Of a stretch of 64,000 nucleotides of DNA, positions 12,018 to 23,716 are shown in pieces. Made by a program: the position numbers and the translations under genes. The notes under the pieces were generated by a model. That model was given only the letters and a program-made list of their open reading frames with translations, was not told where the DNA came from and ran no database searches. Source of the stretch: Polychytrium aggregatum (Eukaryota > Chytridiomycota > Chytridiomycetes > Polychytriales); the NCBI RefSeq assembly GCF_025602895.1, contig NW_026516211.1, positions 806,001 to 870,000 on the forward strand, given 5' to 3'. Each line of letters begins with the position of its first letter. Within the stretch, counting starts at the first letter, position 1.

Positions 12018-14046
12018 ATGGCAGCAGAATCGTCTGCGCTGGCCCATTGGGTCGTGGGCCGCTCCAACTGCCCGTCGGTGCCGCCTCAACAGGGTGCCCC
12101 CGTCCTGGGCGACACTCTCTTCCGGACCGAGACTTGCATCGGCTTTGGCGGCCACCACGGCTTCTTCTCGCTCAACCACACCCAAGCGCCCGAGTACTTT
12201 GATTGCGGAACCGATCCGAGCTGCGATCCCAGCGAGTGCATCCAACATACGCATCACCGCAGCACTGCCCGCCGCTCCCGAAGCTGCCGGCTCTCGCAGC
12301 CTGCGCCTTCCACGAAACTCGATACCCTCAGGTACGTAATTGCAATCTTCCCAAGCAAAGGGAGGGGGGACGCTGCGAGCAACGCCATCACCATGATTTG
12401 CATCAGGAGACCATCCGCGCTCATTGCAACCCTCCGTGTCCGCTGTCCGCCAGGAACTTTGACCCGTCGTTCAAGACCAAGGCCTTTGTCTTCACCCTCT
12501 TCAGCGCCGACCCGGACTGCGAGCAGCCCCATCGGGCCGAGCGACGTCCTGTCTATCCCACTTGCACCCAGCTCAGCAGTTCGCTGTTTGTTGTCACCCG
12601 ACAGCAGCCTCTCGCCGACGATGCCGTTCGGCTGCAGAGCTACGCCTGCTCGACTGCAAGCTGCACCGACTTTTGCACCCCGTTTCCAGAATGGCATGAT
12701 GTTGGATCCTCGGCGTCCACCTGCGTCCTGGATGCCAGCGGCTCGTATCGCTCCGACACCGAGCTTGCTGCCTGGATCTCCTTGGAGGCCTTCTCGACAG
12801 ACACTTCCCAGCCGGCGAGTGTCTCCCGCTCGACCACCTGGTTGCCGGTCCAGCTCAATGCACAACTCGCTACATCTTCCCCGAGTTCAAGTCCAAGTCC
12901 GAGCCCGAGCCCGAGCCCAAGTGCTGCCGCAACGACTGCCGATCCAAACAGCTGGAGCCAAACCAAGACCATTCTGGTCTATGCAGGCGTTGGAGCGGCG
13001 CTCGTGTTTGCTGCTGTCCTGGGTAAGCCTTTCGCGACGCAAATCCCAGGGGGTGTGCCCCTGAAAGACAATGTGGTTGGCGCAACGCCCTTGTCCCTGA
13101 CCTTGTCCCTGGCCTTGTCGGCTTTGGTTATTCTGCCCCCCCCTTTTTTTCTCGGATCCAGCTTGCATCCTTGGGAATGTTACGGCTCGGCATCGCAAGG
13201 GCCGCCGTCGCAGACGCATCTCTCCAAAACAGCGCTCGAGCTCGCTCTCGGCCCAGGTCTCGCCAAGCACCGACCACTACGTCATTCTGGATAGCGACCC
13301 AAACTCGGCTCGCACTGCAGCGCTCTCGTCCCGGCCTGACGGCTTGACCTTCCTTGGTGCCGCGGCTGCCAACGCTCCGACCGATTTCAAGCAAGCCACC
13401 CAGCCAGGACATGACCATGAGCATGAACATGAACCCGACAACGGCGACACCAAGACCGAGCTCTCCGGATGTACCTCGCAGCAGTCCTGGCTGCCGGCCA
13501 ATCTCCCGAGTGTGATATCGCAGCACCACCCCGAGGCAGTGCCGCCCCTGCCAGCGAATCGCTCATCCCTGGCCAACTTTACAGTCGGACTGTCGTCGCT
13601 GCCCGATGTCGCCAGCACCCTCGGTCGTTTCAACACCTCCAGCTCGGGCAGCCGCTCCCCAAAGACACCCGAGTACCCCGTCGACAGCTGGTACGTCGTC
13701 GGCACTCGGTTCCGCCCCACCCGCGGCGACGAGATATCCCTTGGCGTCGGCCAGGTGGTCCATCTCAGGTTAGTTTCTGTTTGATATTGGACAGGAGACG
13801 AAGGGGATGTCCTCGACTGCGATTGCTCGTGCCGGCGGTATTTCGACATGGCTATCTTATTCAGGAGTGGATTGGATCCGAATTGGACTGCATCGGGTGT
13901 TGATGGTACGATGCCCTAACTGCGTTCCCGCCCCTCACCGCTTCTGGCTCACCAGGAAAGCATTCGACGACGGCTGGGGCTACGGAGTCAACGACAACAC
14001 CAAAAAGAAGGGCTTCTTTCCGCTCCATTCCCTGATTGCCCCATGA
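12018..14046 (+). CDS. Second SH3 membrane protein, tandem paralogue, apparently frameshifted
   Basis: Paralogue of the 9021 gene with the same order: Cys-rich ectodomain, Ser/Pro stalk, TM helix (ILVYAGVGAALVFAAVL joined to ACILG), basic RKGRRRRR stop-transfer and a C-terminal SH3. The SH3 is split by an intron at 13769-13955, giving VGTRFRPTRGDEISLGVGQV, then HLR + KAFDDGWGYG and KKKGFFPLHSLIAP. Clear exons are 12454-13022, 13162-13768 and 13956-14046. In the ectodomain the match to the paralogue changes frame: TCIGFGGHHGFF to CDPSEC is in one frame and CAFHETRYPQ, which ends at 12331, is in another, with the switch near 12240-12260. An N-terminal piece (WFLIAGPGSAGG, from about 11890) lies in a third frame. 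Either the sequence has indel errors or the copy is decaying; the intact TM and SH3 part argues against a long-dead gene. Confidence 0.62.
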
Positions 14047-14316
14047 TTCACTCGTTGCCAGGGTGGCGCGAACATGTGCGGCAACTGTGGCATGCATGCA
14101 ATCCGTATATCAACTTTGACTGTCGTCGTCTCTATCGTTGTCTCCCTTCCCTTTGTCGCTCTCCCACTCTTTGCCTTGTCCTTCATCTCTATCGATTTGT
14201 CCTTACTTTGTTCCGGCTCGGACTACACACGCATCTGCGTTGCGTGATCATCGAATATTATCGAATCTACCGATAGCCGGAGTGCTCTATAACTACCGGC
14301 ATAATCTACCCCAGAG

Positions 14317-14395
14317 TCATGAGAAACAAAGTGACCCAGAATCATGGGAAACAAAGTGACCCGGGGCCATGGAAAACAAAGTGACCCAGAGCCAA
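14317..14395. repeat. 26-bp tandem repeat, three units
   Basis: Three copies of a unit built on CATGGGAAACAAAGTGACCC just past the second SH3 gene, in the convergent spacer with the transporter gene. Confidence 0.85.
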
Positions 14396-14503
14396 ACGGC
14401 ATGGCTTACATCTGTACCCCCCGTCGATCGATAGACTCCCTGCATAGTATCACGGCGTAGTAGTGTCCGCTCGTTGCCCCCCTCCCTCGATGATGATGAG
14501 CGC

Positions 14504-16068
14504 CTAGTGTTCAATGAAGGCACCCAGCGTCCCCAACACAGCAAATACCAAGGCGAGCATCAGGACAGCAAGATGGAACAGCCGCTCCGTGAGCGGAATC
14601 TCAGCACCAAACAGGACCAGGAAGCAGAGGATCGGGAAGATGATGGCAATCGTAAACGAGAAGCTTGAGCCCAGGACCGAGAGCACATGGTGGAAACCTG
14701 GGACGAGGATCGAGGTGAAGAGAATGGCAAAGGCAACGAGGGTTCTTGAAACGAGGCGCCACCCGAGCGACTCGATGCCAAAGAGGTGCTCTGCATGGGA
14801 GCAAGCATTCCAGAGGTGAGCCGAAAACGTCGAACGGCGGACCCTCTGTTCTGTCGGTGCGCCAGACACCATCAAGAAGCTCACCGATTTGGGTGTGAAT
14901 CGGGGTCGTCACCAGCCCGTACTTGGCAGCCGGGTTGATCGCCGTGAGCCACAGGATGAGGTAGGTCAGGAGCTGGTTGTACTCGGGAACGGTGGCCAGG
15001 TTTTGGGTGATCTTGCGTGGGTTCAGAGCAAGAAAGGAGTTACTTGCTGTCAACGCCTACCGATTGCTAGGCGGACGCATTTTGCACTCGCAGGGCGCTC
15101 TTGCCCGGTCGACTTGGCAACACAATGGCAGTCGGTCGCTCGATCGATCCATCCATCCATCGCTCCCTCCCGCTTACCTCTGGGAGCGTGCCTGTGCCGA
15201 ACATGCAGTATCCGAGCGAACCCATGCCAATGTACAGAGTCGCAATGAGCGCATAGGTAAGATTCATGATGCTGTTGAATGACTCGGGATGCTTGAGTTC
15301 TCGGTGGATCGCCGGAAAGACAGCATGGCCATCGAAGCCGACAATAAGCAGGCCAATGGCCATCAGCAAACGGCTCAGCGACTGCGGCCACAGCAGGGTC
15401 TCGGCAGGCACCAGGATCGATCCGGGGCTGGTGCTGACCGAGAGCCCATCGATGACGAGGATGATGCCCAATCCGCAGGTCGCCAGGATGCCGACAACGC
15501 TTGCGTAGGAAAGGAGCTTCATGGACTTTGACCACGTCGTCGGCAGCACCACCAGCGTCGCAATCAGCTTGAGGCCCGTAAGCGGGACGGCGCCGGGGAA
15601 CAGAGCCTCGAGCGAGTCCGCCATGAGGATGATCATGGCGATGGCCGCAGCAAAGAGCTCAAAGCAGAAGATGGCGGAGATGACGTTGCGTCCGGTGTGG
15701 CCAAAGGCCAGCTCGCCAATGTCACTGTAGTTTTTTGGATAACGCAGCTGATGCAGGGACGACCTGGACTCCAAGGGTCGCAACAGAGGCTCGCGCTCGC
15801 TTTCAGAGTCGACGGCGACGGGGAAAGGCTTGGCCATGCACTTGACCAGCAGCTTGGCGCTGTAGTTGACCGTCAACGCAAACAGGACCATCATGGAGAT
15901 GCCTGGAACCCACCCGGTCATATTCAGGGCAAAGGCCACGGACAGAATGCCGACGCCCATGAGCATGTTGACGCAGTTCAGGGTCGCATGCACGGACGAG
16001 AGCTCGCCTTGGTGGTGTGGCTCTGGTGCTGCAGCATCCTGGCTCTCGACCGAGGGGGAGCTGGGCAT
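14504..16068 (-). CDS. AVT-type (AAAP family) vacuolar amino-acid transporter
   Basis: Three exons (16068-15178, 15046-14885, 14790-14504) splice in frame to about 445 residues. AAAP/AVT proteins move amino acids across the vacuolar membrane by proton exchange. The N-terminal half has the family start, TLNCVNMLMGVGILSVAFAL, in TM1, followed by paired helices, the KLIATLVVLPTTW block, and DGHAVFPAIHRELKHPESF in the TM6/TM7 region. Exon 2 gives LTYLILWLTAINPAAKYGL and exon 3 the last helices, ending LGTLGAFIEH. About ten to eleven hydrophobic segments are visible. The short hydrophilic N-terminus suits a vacuolar AVT1/AVT3-type protein. Substrate cannot be told from sequence. The 5' leader carries a G-rich repeat on the plus strand. 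Confidence 0.9.
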
Positions 16069-16167
16069 GGTCGATCCGATGGTCGTCAGTGTGATCGGTC
16101 GGGTGTGGTCGGTGTGGTCGGCTGGCTCGTTAATCGGCCGGTCTGGTCGGTCGATCGGACGGATTTG

Positions 16168-16213
16168 TGGTTGGGTGGTTGGGTGGTTGGGTGGTTGGGT
16201 GGTTGGGTGGTCG
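16168..16213. repeat. GGTTGGGT tandem repeat in the transporter 5' leader region
   Basis: Five to six units of GGTTGGGT(G), 100-145 bp upstream of the transporter ATG; the sense strand of that gene reads CCACCCAAC repeats. The G-rich strand has the spacing of a potential G-quadruplex. Confidence 0.9.
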
Positions 16214-16520
16214 AGTAGATTCCGTTGCGAGCGGCAGTCAGCTTGCGGCGGAAACGGCGGCGACGAGGCGGATCGCAAATCGAAAGCAGAGCGGATATGC
16301 GGATCGAAATCGTGCAGCTGATGAGGCCGGAGATGGATAGCGGCGATGAGAGAGGGGCTGGAAATCCGCGGATTTCCAACAGCAACAGACCTCCCGGCTT
16401 TTGCAGGATCATCCAACCAAGCATTGCAGCGCCTGGCCTTGGCTCAGGCTCGCTGCTCTGCTTCATCAGCATCCCCGCCGCTGACGTTGCCCCTCGCCAA
16501 GCCGCACCCGCTCGCTCGCC

Positions 16521-19500
16521 ATGTCTGCATCGCTCGCTGCGACCCAGTCGGCAGCCCACCAAACTCTCAACTCGCATCAGCTCGCCGTCATCCAGTCGCT
16601 GCGTCGGCTGCCAGAGTTCGCCACAATCCCGGAGCCGGAACTCGTTCCGCTGATTCACTCGAATCGATCCAAGGCCATCCACTCAAAACAGCGCATTCTT
16701 GCACGGCTCTTTGAAAAGCTCAAGATCGATTCGGTCCAGCGGCTCATGGAAACCCGCAAGAATGAACGGGTAAGGCCTTGTCGATGATCGATAGCCGTTG
16801 CTGGATCGCTGGCCAGTGACTTCTCCATTCGGGTCCAGATCGGACGATGACGGCGACTGCCGTTCATCGGCGTCGCTGCGTCTCTAACGGCGCATTTCCT
16901 GCTCGGGATGTCTGTCTGCAGAAAATCGAGACGGCCAGCAACGTTGCCGACAGCGAAAAGCGAGTTCACGAGGAGGTCTTCAACGGCGTCTTTTCCAAGT
17001 TTGTGGTCCGTGAGATCGAGGTACCGTCGGAAGACACCGGCAAAAGTTCAATTCGATGCCGTCGCAGGGCAGTTCGACCGATCTAATAGCTCGCCCAACG
17101 TCTCGCTGAATTCCTTGTCCAATGTCAATGGATCGCACTTGGACCACTCAGAAGTTCGGCTCGACCAAGACTGGCCGGCTGAGCCAGAGCTTCATGACGA
17201 TCGGCACCGAGTACATTCGTGTGCTGGAGATTGTCCTTGCTGAGATCCACCGATCGGCTGCTCCTAGCCAGCCAGCTACTGCGTCAACCCCGGAAGCACC
17301 AGCACCGATATCATCGCTCGCTCCGCGGCGGACGAATTCACTATCGACTCGAAACAGTGCCCCGAGCTTGAGCGGCAGGGCAAGAGACGGCATGCCGGAG
17401 CCTCTGCCAGCCCCAGGGTGCGGCGGTCCAAGGACGTGAGTGTTCCGTCAATGTCCGAAACGAATCGCTAATGGAATACAGCGACTACTTGCGGCTAACG
17501 GAGTGCAGTGGCCGCTTCTTGGTGCTGCTGTTTACTACATCACTTATCCTGACTCTTGTGCGGATTGCCAATTCGACCTGCCGGCTGTGGCTCGCTCAGC
17601 CAAGGGCCCACCATAAAGAAAACCGACTCGAGAGGCAGACTCAAAAAGTCGCATTCGGTATTGTCCACGGACAACTCTGCTCCGGCCCACCGACCAGAGA
17701 TGCGGGACGCTCTCAAATGTCAGGGTGACTCAGGAATCGAGCTGGAGCTGGCCTCAGCACTGAATGTCAACGCCCTGATCGAGAAGAACCGATTTCTGGA
17801 GGCGCAGGTTTGTTATGTTGCGGCTCCGCATGCACTTGCATTCTAGCACCCCCAGCCAAGTATGCCCCTGACAGCGCAGTTTGCCATCGGTTTTGATTCT
17901 ACTAGGTTGCAGAGATAACCCGCAAAAACAAGCAGATGGAAGCCGAGCTGGCACAAATACACGACTTGCATCAAAAAACGATCCAGGAGACAGTCGGTGG
18001 CGATTATGACCGGCGGAGAGTGCTGTTACTCAAATCACTTGTAGTTCAACTTCAGCGCGAGCTTTCGACACTCAAGGATACTAGCCAGGGCCGCGAGGCA
18101 CTTCTCGGCAGCGCAGCAAACGACATACAAAGTGCGGTGGCAGTCCTTTCGGCTGTTGTTGGCCAGGTGCGATGCCGGTAGCCAGCGTTCGATCGGATGC
18201 TCGTAGACGGAGTGTGTTTGAGACGGATGCATCAAACTCTGTGTCATATTCACCCGGGCCTCTCGATTGTTTGCAACCATCGTCAAGGTGGGCAAGACAG
18301 AGTCCGAAAAGATCAACGAGAGTGTTCGAAAACTCGACGGTGCAAGGAAGCAGCTTAATCGACAGCTTGCCGACCACATCGATGGCCCGTCCAAGAATCG
18401 CGGAGATGCCTTTTTTGAGTTTATCTCTGATTTTGTGATTCAAAAACGACACAGAGATACCTGCAAGGCGTCGATAGCCGATCTGTGCAGTGGTAGGGTC
18501 CAGCGGCTCATTCGATGACCGGCGTGATGGCGTCGGTACTGTCTGCTGTTGCGTGAGCGTTCGCTGATCCTCCCAATTTGACCCCACAGGCAGTATTGGT
18601 CATCTGAATCTACGACACGTTTCCAGGCTGGAAGAAAAGCTCCACAGGTTGTATAAAGGTGAGCATTTGTGGACGCTTCCAAAAACCCGCCAATGCGCCG
18701 CCCAGCTCGTGTAGAGGCATTCCGGTGAGCTGACAACCTCTATGAACTCTTGCAGACCTGTTTGCATTCCAGTCGACTCTGCAATCATCGTTCCTCCCAA
18801 ACTCGGTTGCTTTGTTTGAGGTAGCGGGTTGCTCCTCTGTGCTTCGTTTGATGGCCGCCGGTGATCCAGCCTTTAGTTGCTGGTAAGCTATTGATGCTCA
18901 CGAACAATGGCCCATTACGCTTGGCCACTCTTCAACGACAGGATCATGTACTTGGGGGTTACAACGACACGATGGTTTCGCTCCGATCTGCAATGAACTC
19001 GCTGCTCAGTTTGTCGGTGCTGGTACCGAGCGCACCAGTCCCGACACTTGAGCAAGGTAAGGCGTCATCCCTGCCGAGGACTATTCCTTCGTTCCGCTTG
19101 CATACGTTCTTGGCTGCGTCGTTGGAAGCTTATCCGATATCAACTCACAATATCAGTTATGCGGCCTGGCTACCCGGCCATCCCAACCGAAGACGAATTG
19201 CTGCGGCAGCTCACGCGCTGTAAATCGAACGAACTGCAAGAGACGGTCCACTGCCTTGTCAAGTCTATACAAGTCTATACGGTTCGTTGGCTATGCGCTG
19301 TCGTTATATATCACAGCCGCGAATATTCATCCCTAACCTTTGTGCAGGCCCTTCACGACTCCGAGAAGACCGTGCTCGAAAACGAGTTGGCATTCCATAA
19401 ACACAACTACGATAAATACGTGGGTATTACGCTGCTGCGCAGTGATGCATCATCAATGGCTTGTCTCTACGCCATCCTGTTTCATCGATGAGTGACTGAG

Positions 19501-19829
19501 TCTCTGGTCCACTGCTCCATTAGAATCGTGTCATGACCCAGATCGCAGACAGCGCAGATCAAAAGAAGCAGGCTCTGTCGGTGGAGTTACGAGGTGAGCA
19601 AGACGCCGTGTCCGCTGAGCACCGATTGCAGCGAACGCACGCAGACAGATGATCGGTGCTGACCTGCTGCACAACGCCTCACTCTATAGAGCTCCGAGAA
19701 TACCTGAGGGCCCTCGATTTGAAGCTCCGGTCACTGGCATTCAAGCAGGATGACGTCGTTGGCTTTTTGAAGGATGTCGAGTCGACGCTCGGATACGGCC
19801 TGAAGAAACTGGCTCAATTGATGCAGTGA
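16521..19829 (+). CDS. Unrecognised coiled-coil protein, many short exons
   Basis: Starts at 16521 (MSASLAATQSAAHQTLNSHQ). Exon 1 runs to 16769, exon 2 begins at 16922 (KIETASNVADSEKRV), and the message continues through at least ten exons to a TGA at 19827-19829. Coding pieces include VLEIVLAEIHRS (about 17220), the heptad-rich KNKQMEAELAQIHDLHQKT (17930-17980), LVVQLQRELSTLKDTSQGRE (18040-18100), RLEEKLHRLYK, DLFAFQSTLQSSFLPNSVAL, DELLRQLTRCKSNELQETVH (19190-19250) and the C-terminal LREYLRALDLKLRSLAF block. Predicted helices and heptads point to a structural or scaffold protein of several hundred residues. The Ser/Pro-rich region 17050-17440 has competing frames and uncertain splicing. I recognise no family. 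Confidence 0.55.
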
Positions 19830-20018
19830 TGCTGCTTGTCACTGCTGAGCAGAGAGCTACTGGCGGCCACTGCTCGGCCCGACATGCCGCTGGTACAATC
19901 GGCTATTGAAGGAAAGTCGTTTCTTTGCTCTGTCAACTGGCATCTTGATCATCCATACGACAGCTTGCATGGTCGCAACGGGCAGATTGGCACCAATCTG
20001 TCGCTCACAGTCGGCCTT

Positions 20019-20314
20019 TGAAGAATATAGCCTTGAATCCGGTTGATCCACCTCTGTCGACGACTGTCAACCGGCACACCACAAACATAACCCGCGTCGA
20101 CTGCGATTGTGCGATTGCGCGATTGTGCGATTGCGCGATTGTGCGCACCTTGCAGCATCGGTCTGGTCGTGTGAGGGATATGTGTGTATTCATATCCGGC
20201 AAGTGAATATTCAGCGATGCAGACAGTGGGCTCCGTTTCGCTTGGGTGCACTGCAATATGGTTTGCAACCAGAAGTGTAATTGACATCGGAACTCCAGGC
20301 TTGCTCAAGCCAAG
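20019..20314 (+). repeat. Dispersed repeat, copy A of an inverted pair
   Basis: Begins TGAAGAATATAGCCTTGAAT and ends GCTTGCTCAAGCCAAG. The reverse complement of 23717-23998 matches it almost base for base, with a handful of substitutions and one fewer internal 16-bp unit. Internally it has a tandem GATTGTGCGATTGCGC motif (20105-20150). There are no inverted termini and no coding potential that I trust. It could be a MITE-like or SINE-like element or a segmental duplication. Confidence 0.88.
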
Positions 20315-20916
20315 CCAGAATCCAAAGTCTGTGACCTGTGCGTCTCGGCAATACAGCAGCTTCAAATCCATATTCATTGAGTCGGAAGATCAGAATTCGG
20401 TTGCGAGCGAAAGCTGGAAACAGCTCGATTATGTCCACGACAATGTGATTGGACTGAATGTCCGGCTGCAGCAATGCGAGCCTCCACTTGGTGTAGACCG
20501 TGTTGAAGAAAAAATGGGACAAATCGTCTCATTCAGACAAACACGGCGGAGTCGGATCATATCACACACCCGGCCAAGTGGGTCGTCATTTCCCTGCGTG
20601 AGCGATGCATGGAGTGAGTGGGCACGATGGGGTCCAGCGAGTCGCCCCAGATGCAGTCACTGCAAGTCAGGGTACGAAGACATGTCTGGGATGGGATGAG
20701 GGAAGACGCAGAGCAAAGAACAAAATAGCCAGAGGAATTCGGCGAGCGGATTTCATGGAGTTCGAGTGCCAATCAAAGTCGTCTGATTCACACAACTCAC
20801 GCAACCCACACAAGTCATCCGTGTGTGAAAGTGTCCCATTTCGCTGTATTCAAGGCGATAGTTTTAGCAGACTCTTCCGCTTGCGGACAGACCCAGTCTC
20901 ACACCCAGTCGCAGCA
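20315..20916. other. Spacer upstream of MORN5
   Basis: No gene motif on either strand. It separates repeat copy A from the MORN5 start. Confidence 0.5.
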
Positions 20917-21909
20917 ATGGCATTCTACAAATCCCCATTCAAAGCAACCGTCGTCAATGGCAGGTAAGCGAGAGGACGAGGAAGGAGTATTCGCAAAAGC
21001 CCAGGTCCGCGAACTGCCTTGGCCAGGTGACTATCCTGTTCAAATGCTGCTTCCCTGGCCCTGCGCACGAGATGATGCCATCACGAGTATATGCTCTGGA
21101 GGTATCTGAGTCTCCTCGATCAACCGGCGTCTTAGGATCGAGGGCGCGGGACGATACACCTTCCCGGATGGGAACGTCTATATCGGCGACTTCAAGGACG
21201 GACAGTGAGTATGGGCAGGCCATCGATTTCAGGCTCAACACCGCTTGCACCCGGCCCTGGCCGCAGGAAATGCCAGACCAAGCCAGCACAACAACCGCCC
21301 AGGGACTAAATCCTCCGCGATCGGAATAATACCCCATAGATTTCACGGCCACGGCACCATTCACTTCAAACACGGTGGTCTCTATGATGCAGAGTGGGAG
21401 AATGGCGTCGCCGTCCAGGTAGGCTCTGTTAAGTCGCTTATTTGATTGTGTGGCCCCACAGGATGCGACTCGGTCGCTCTAACAGGAAGTTGTTGGGTTG
21501 TAGGGCACATACACTTTCAAAGATGGTCTCGAATATGAGCCCGAGGACTGGGACTACTGCACCGACAAGGATCGCCGGTTCTTCTCGGAGCGTGTGAATG
21601 GGTTTCCGCCAGGTCGGTGTGGCTCTATCGAGGATATTCAGCTGGCTGATATCATCGCTTGCCCTTACTGCCGATATGCTGGAGCATCCCTGTGCTCAAC
21701 CAAGACTCGTCATCCGCGCTGATTTAGGAGATACACAGTTGACAAACGATGCGAACCGAGCACCGTCGATCCCAAAGGGAACGTTTGATATCGGAGACGG
21801 CTATTACAGCGAAGCGACTGGCCGCATTCATACCTACGATGGACAGCCTTCGCGGCAGCCATCGGATGAAGAGCGAGAGTGGATTGTTAGGTATGTCCGA
21901 CGCAGCTGA
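20917..21909 (+). CDS. MORN5: MORN5-like MORN-repeat protein (cilium/flagellum associated)
   Basis: Five exons splice in frame: 20917-20963, 21136-21204, 21341-about 21419, about 21504-21610, and a last exon from about 21727. The product has MORN repeats (GAGRYTFPDGNVYIGDFKDG; FHGHGTIHFKHGGLYDAEWE; GTYTFKDGLEYEPEDWDYC) and then the MORN5-specific block CTDKDRRFFSERVNGFPP, followed by IPKGTFDIGDGYYSEATGR and DEEREWIVR. This order and length match animal MORN5, a small sperm-flagellum protein, rather than longer MORN proteins. A flagellar role fits a zoosporic fungus. The last codons are uncertain: reading through GTATGT after EWIVR gives YVRRS and a stop at 21909, but that GTATGT could be a final donor. 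It lies between the two inverted repeats. Confidence 0.88.
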
Positions 21910-22456
21910 GTGGAGCCGAGCTGAAGCCGCATCTGCGGATCACATTTCCGGCATTCGCATGCACTTGCAATACCGCTGCGCCCATTCCTCCAGTCCCACA
22001 CTCTCACCATCTCGCCCATCATCTGCTCAAGGCATTGTCGCATTGGAGATGGCGCTGCCACGAGCCAGCCGTCTCCATGAGATCGACCTTGGCCGCTACA
22101 CAGTTTTATCGGTTGTTCTCGCGATCCGGGGCACGCACAATATCGCAGCGCCCGCATTGTTGTAGGATCGGATCGCCTTTGGTCTGTGCTCTTGAGCGCC
22201 GGTCGTAGATTGGATGTGTGATTGTCTAGCCGCCGCCAACCCGCCTGCCTGGCCGGGGTTGTGCGTTTGTTCCGAGCCCAATAGCACATTGTCCGAAGCT
22301 TCTATTGTTCCTGTCGAACAATCTGTCCTGTGGGCGAGAACAAAGAGCTAGAACAAGCTCGCCAGCACAAAGAAACTCCCTTGGCGACTGCTTCATGCAT
22401 GTTCAGCACCAAGCATTGTCCTGCGCGCATAATGACAGTCTCTGGGGAGGGTCGGG

Positions 22457-22462
22457 TATAAG
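22457..22462 (+). promoter_or_regulatory. TATA box of the secreted surface-protein gene
   Basis: TATAAG in the context GGGTATAAGAA, 114 bp before the ATG at 22576, much as the Fanzor gene has GGGTATAAATG about 120 bp before its ATG. Confidence 0.5.
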
Positions 22463-22575
22463 AACGGTACGATGCGGCACCGCTTCCCAGCATCTATCGG
22501 TGGTTCTCGAAAACATTTGGTACCCTTGTTTTGCCCTTGCATCTGCTCGAAACCTTCCAAGCATTCACCCTGACC

Positions 22576-23496
22576 ATGACCACATTCACTTGGGCCAAGC
22601 TTCTGATTGCCGGATGGCTCGCTGCCGTCGCAGTTGCAACAAATCCTGCAGCGTCTCCTCCCACCTTGCCAAACCCAAACTCCCATCCCAACCACGCATC
22701 CTTTTCCCATGCGAGCATGACCCGCTCGGCCTCTTCTCAGCGCACACACACCACCGAACCACCTGCTCAGTCGTACAGATGGATGATCTTCTATGAGTAT
22801 AGCAACCCGGTCAACGGATGTGCTCCGTACACAGTCGCCACCAACTTCCAGTTTTCCTCCACCAAATACTTTTCCAACAAGTATCACCTGGCCGCCAAAA
22901 CCGTCTGTGCCAGCAACAACTTTACCTGCATGCCCATTCCGCTCACTGCAACTAACACCGAAACCGTTGGCATCCAGTGCTTCAACAACTTCAACACCTT
23001 CCGCACTCGACTCGACCGCCTCTTTGATCAGCTACTTACTGCCTCGTCGGCCCTCAGCAACGTTTCTCTGAATGCCCTTAGCGTCATCGGAGAGAATGCA
23101 TATTTGACTGGAGAAAGCTTGAAGAAGTGTATTTCCAAAATTGACCGCAAAACCAATGCCACCGTTTACTCCCTGACAACGATCGCTCCCAACAAAACCA
23201 GCATTATGCGCTATACCCGCTGCGACCCAACTTGTACCAACTGCACCCTGTCGTCTACTGTTCCTCTGGGCCAGAGACGCCCTGCTGGCAAAAACTCGAC
23301 TGACTCCTCCAACTCAACCGTTGTCTCGGCCAACACCTCTGTCTATGACACCTACTTGGCTTCGGCCGTCGTTCAGCTCAACGCCAACTCCACCCAGTCT
23401 AACTCACAGGCGGGTCCAGGCGCCTTCTCTGGTTTTGGAGTTGGAGTCTTTGTTATCGCACTGTCACTGCTATACCTGGCGGATATCAGACGATAG
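22576..23496 (+). CDS. Secreted/cell-surface glycoprotein, unrecognised, single exon
   Basis: An uninterrupted frame of 306 residues. It starts with a signal peptide (MTTFTWAKLLIAGWLAAVAV). The middle contains paired cysteines (NGCAPYTVATNF; KTVCASNNFTCMPIP; GIQCFNNFNTF; YTRCDPTCTNCTLS) and more than ten N-x-S/T sites. The last 25 residues form a hydrophobic segment (GFGVGVFVIALSLLYLADIRR), either a GPI signal or a C-terminal TM. The Met at 22576 is preferred over one at 22531 because it begins the signal peptide directly and lies a normal distance from the TATA box. The layout resembles secreted cysteine-containing surface proteins common in zoosporic fungi. No enzyme motif. Confidence 0.75.
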   Translation: MTTFTWAKLLIAGWLAAVAVATNPAASPPTLPNPNSHPNHASFSHASMTRSASSQRTHTTEPPAQSYRWMIFYEYSNPVNGCAPYTVATNFQFSSTKYFSNKYHLAAKTVCASNNFTCMPIPLTATNTETVGIQCFNNFNTFRTRLDRLFDQLLTASSALSNVSLNALSVIGENAYLTGESLKKCISKIDRKTNATVYSLTTIAPNKTSIMRYTRCDPTCTNCTLSSTVPLGQRRPAGKNSTDSSNSTVVSANTSVYDTYLASAVVQLNANSTQSNSQAGPGAFSGFGVGVFVIALSLLYLADIRR

Positions 23497-23716
23497 CTCT
23501 ATTGCGCGCGGCTCAGCAGCTCGCGGCTGTTTCGATTGTTGTCCCTGAAATTGCCCATGTGATGATCGACTGGAGCCATCTTTGGTGGCATGAGTCCGCT
23601 CAGAGAGCTTGGCTATGAGGTCAACACTGTGACTCGGTCGATCAGTCATCGGTTTATTGTTTCCCTGTTGTTGGTTCTTGATTTTAAATGTTTTAATGAC
23701 TTCGCACTCTCCAAGA

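Noticed and set aside
16168-16213. Interstitial telomere repeat
   Set aside because: The unit GGTTGGGT does not match TTAGGG or known fungal telomere units; more simply a minisatellite.
20105-20150. Possible CRISPR-like direct repeats
   Set aside because: Contiguous 16-bp tandem units without spacers, in a nuclear fungal genome.
20019-20314. Solo LTR interpretation of the inverted-repeat sequence
   Set aside because: It starts with TG but does not end in CA, and no flanking duplication or primer site was seen.
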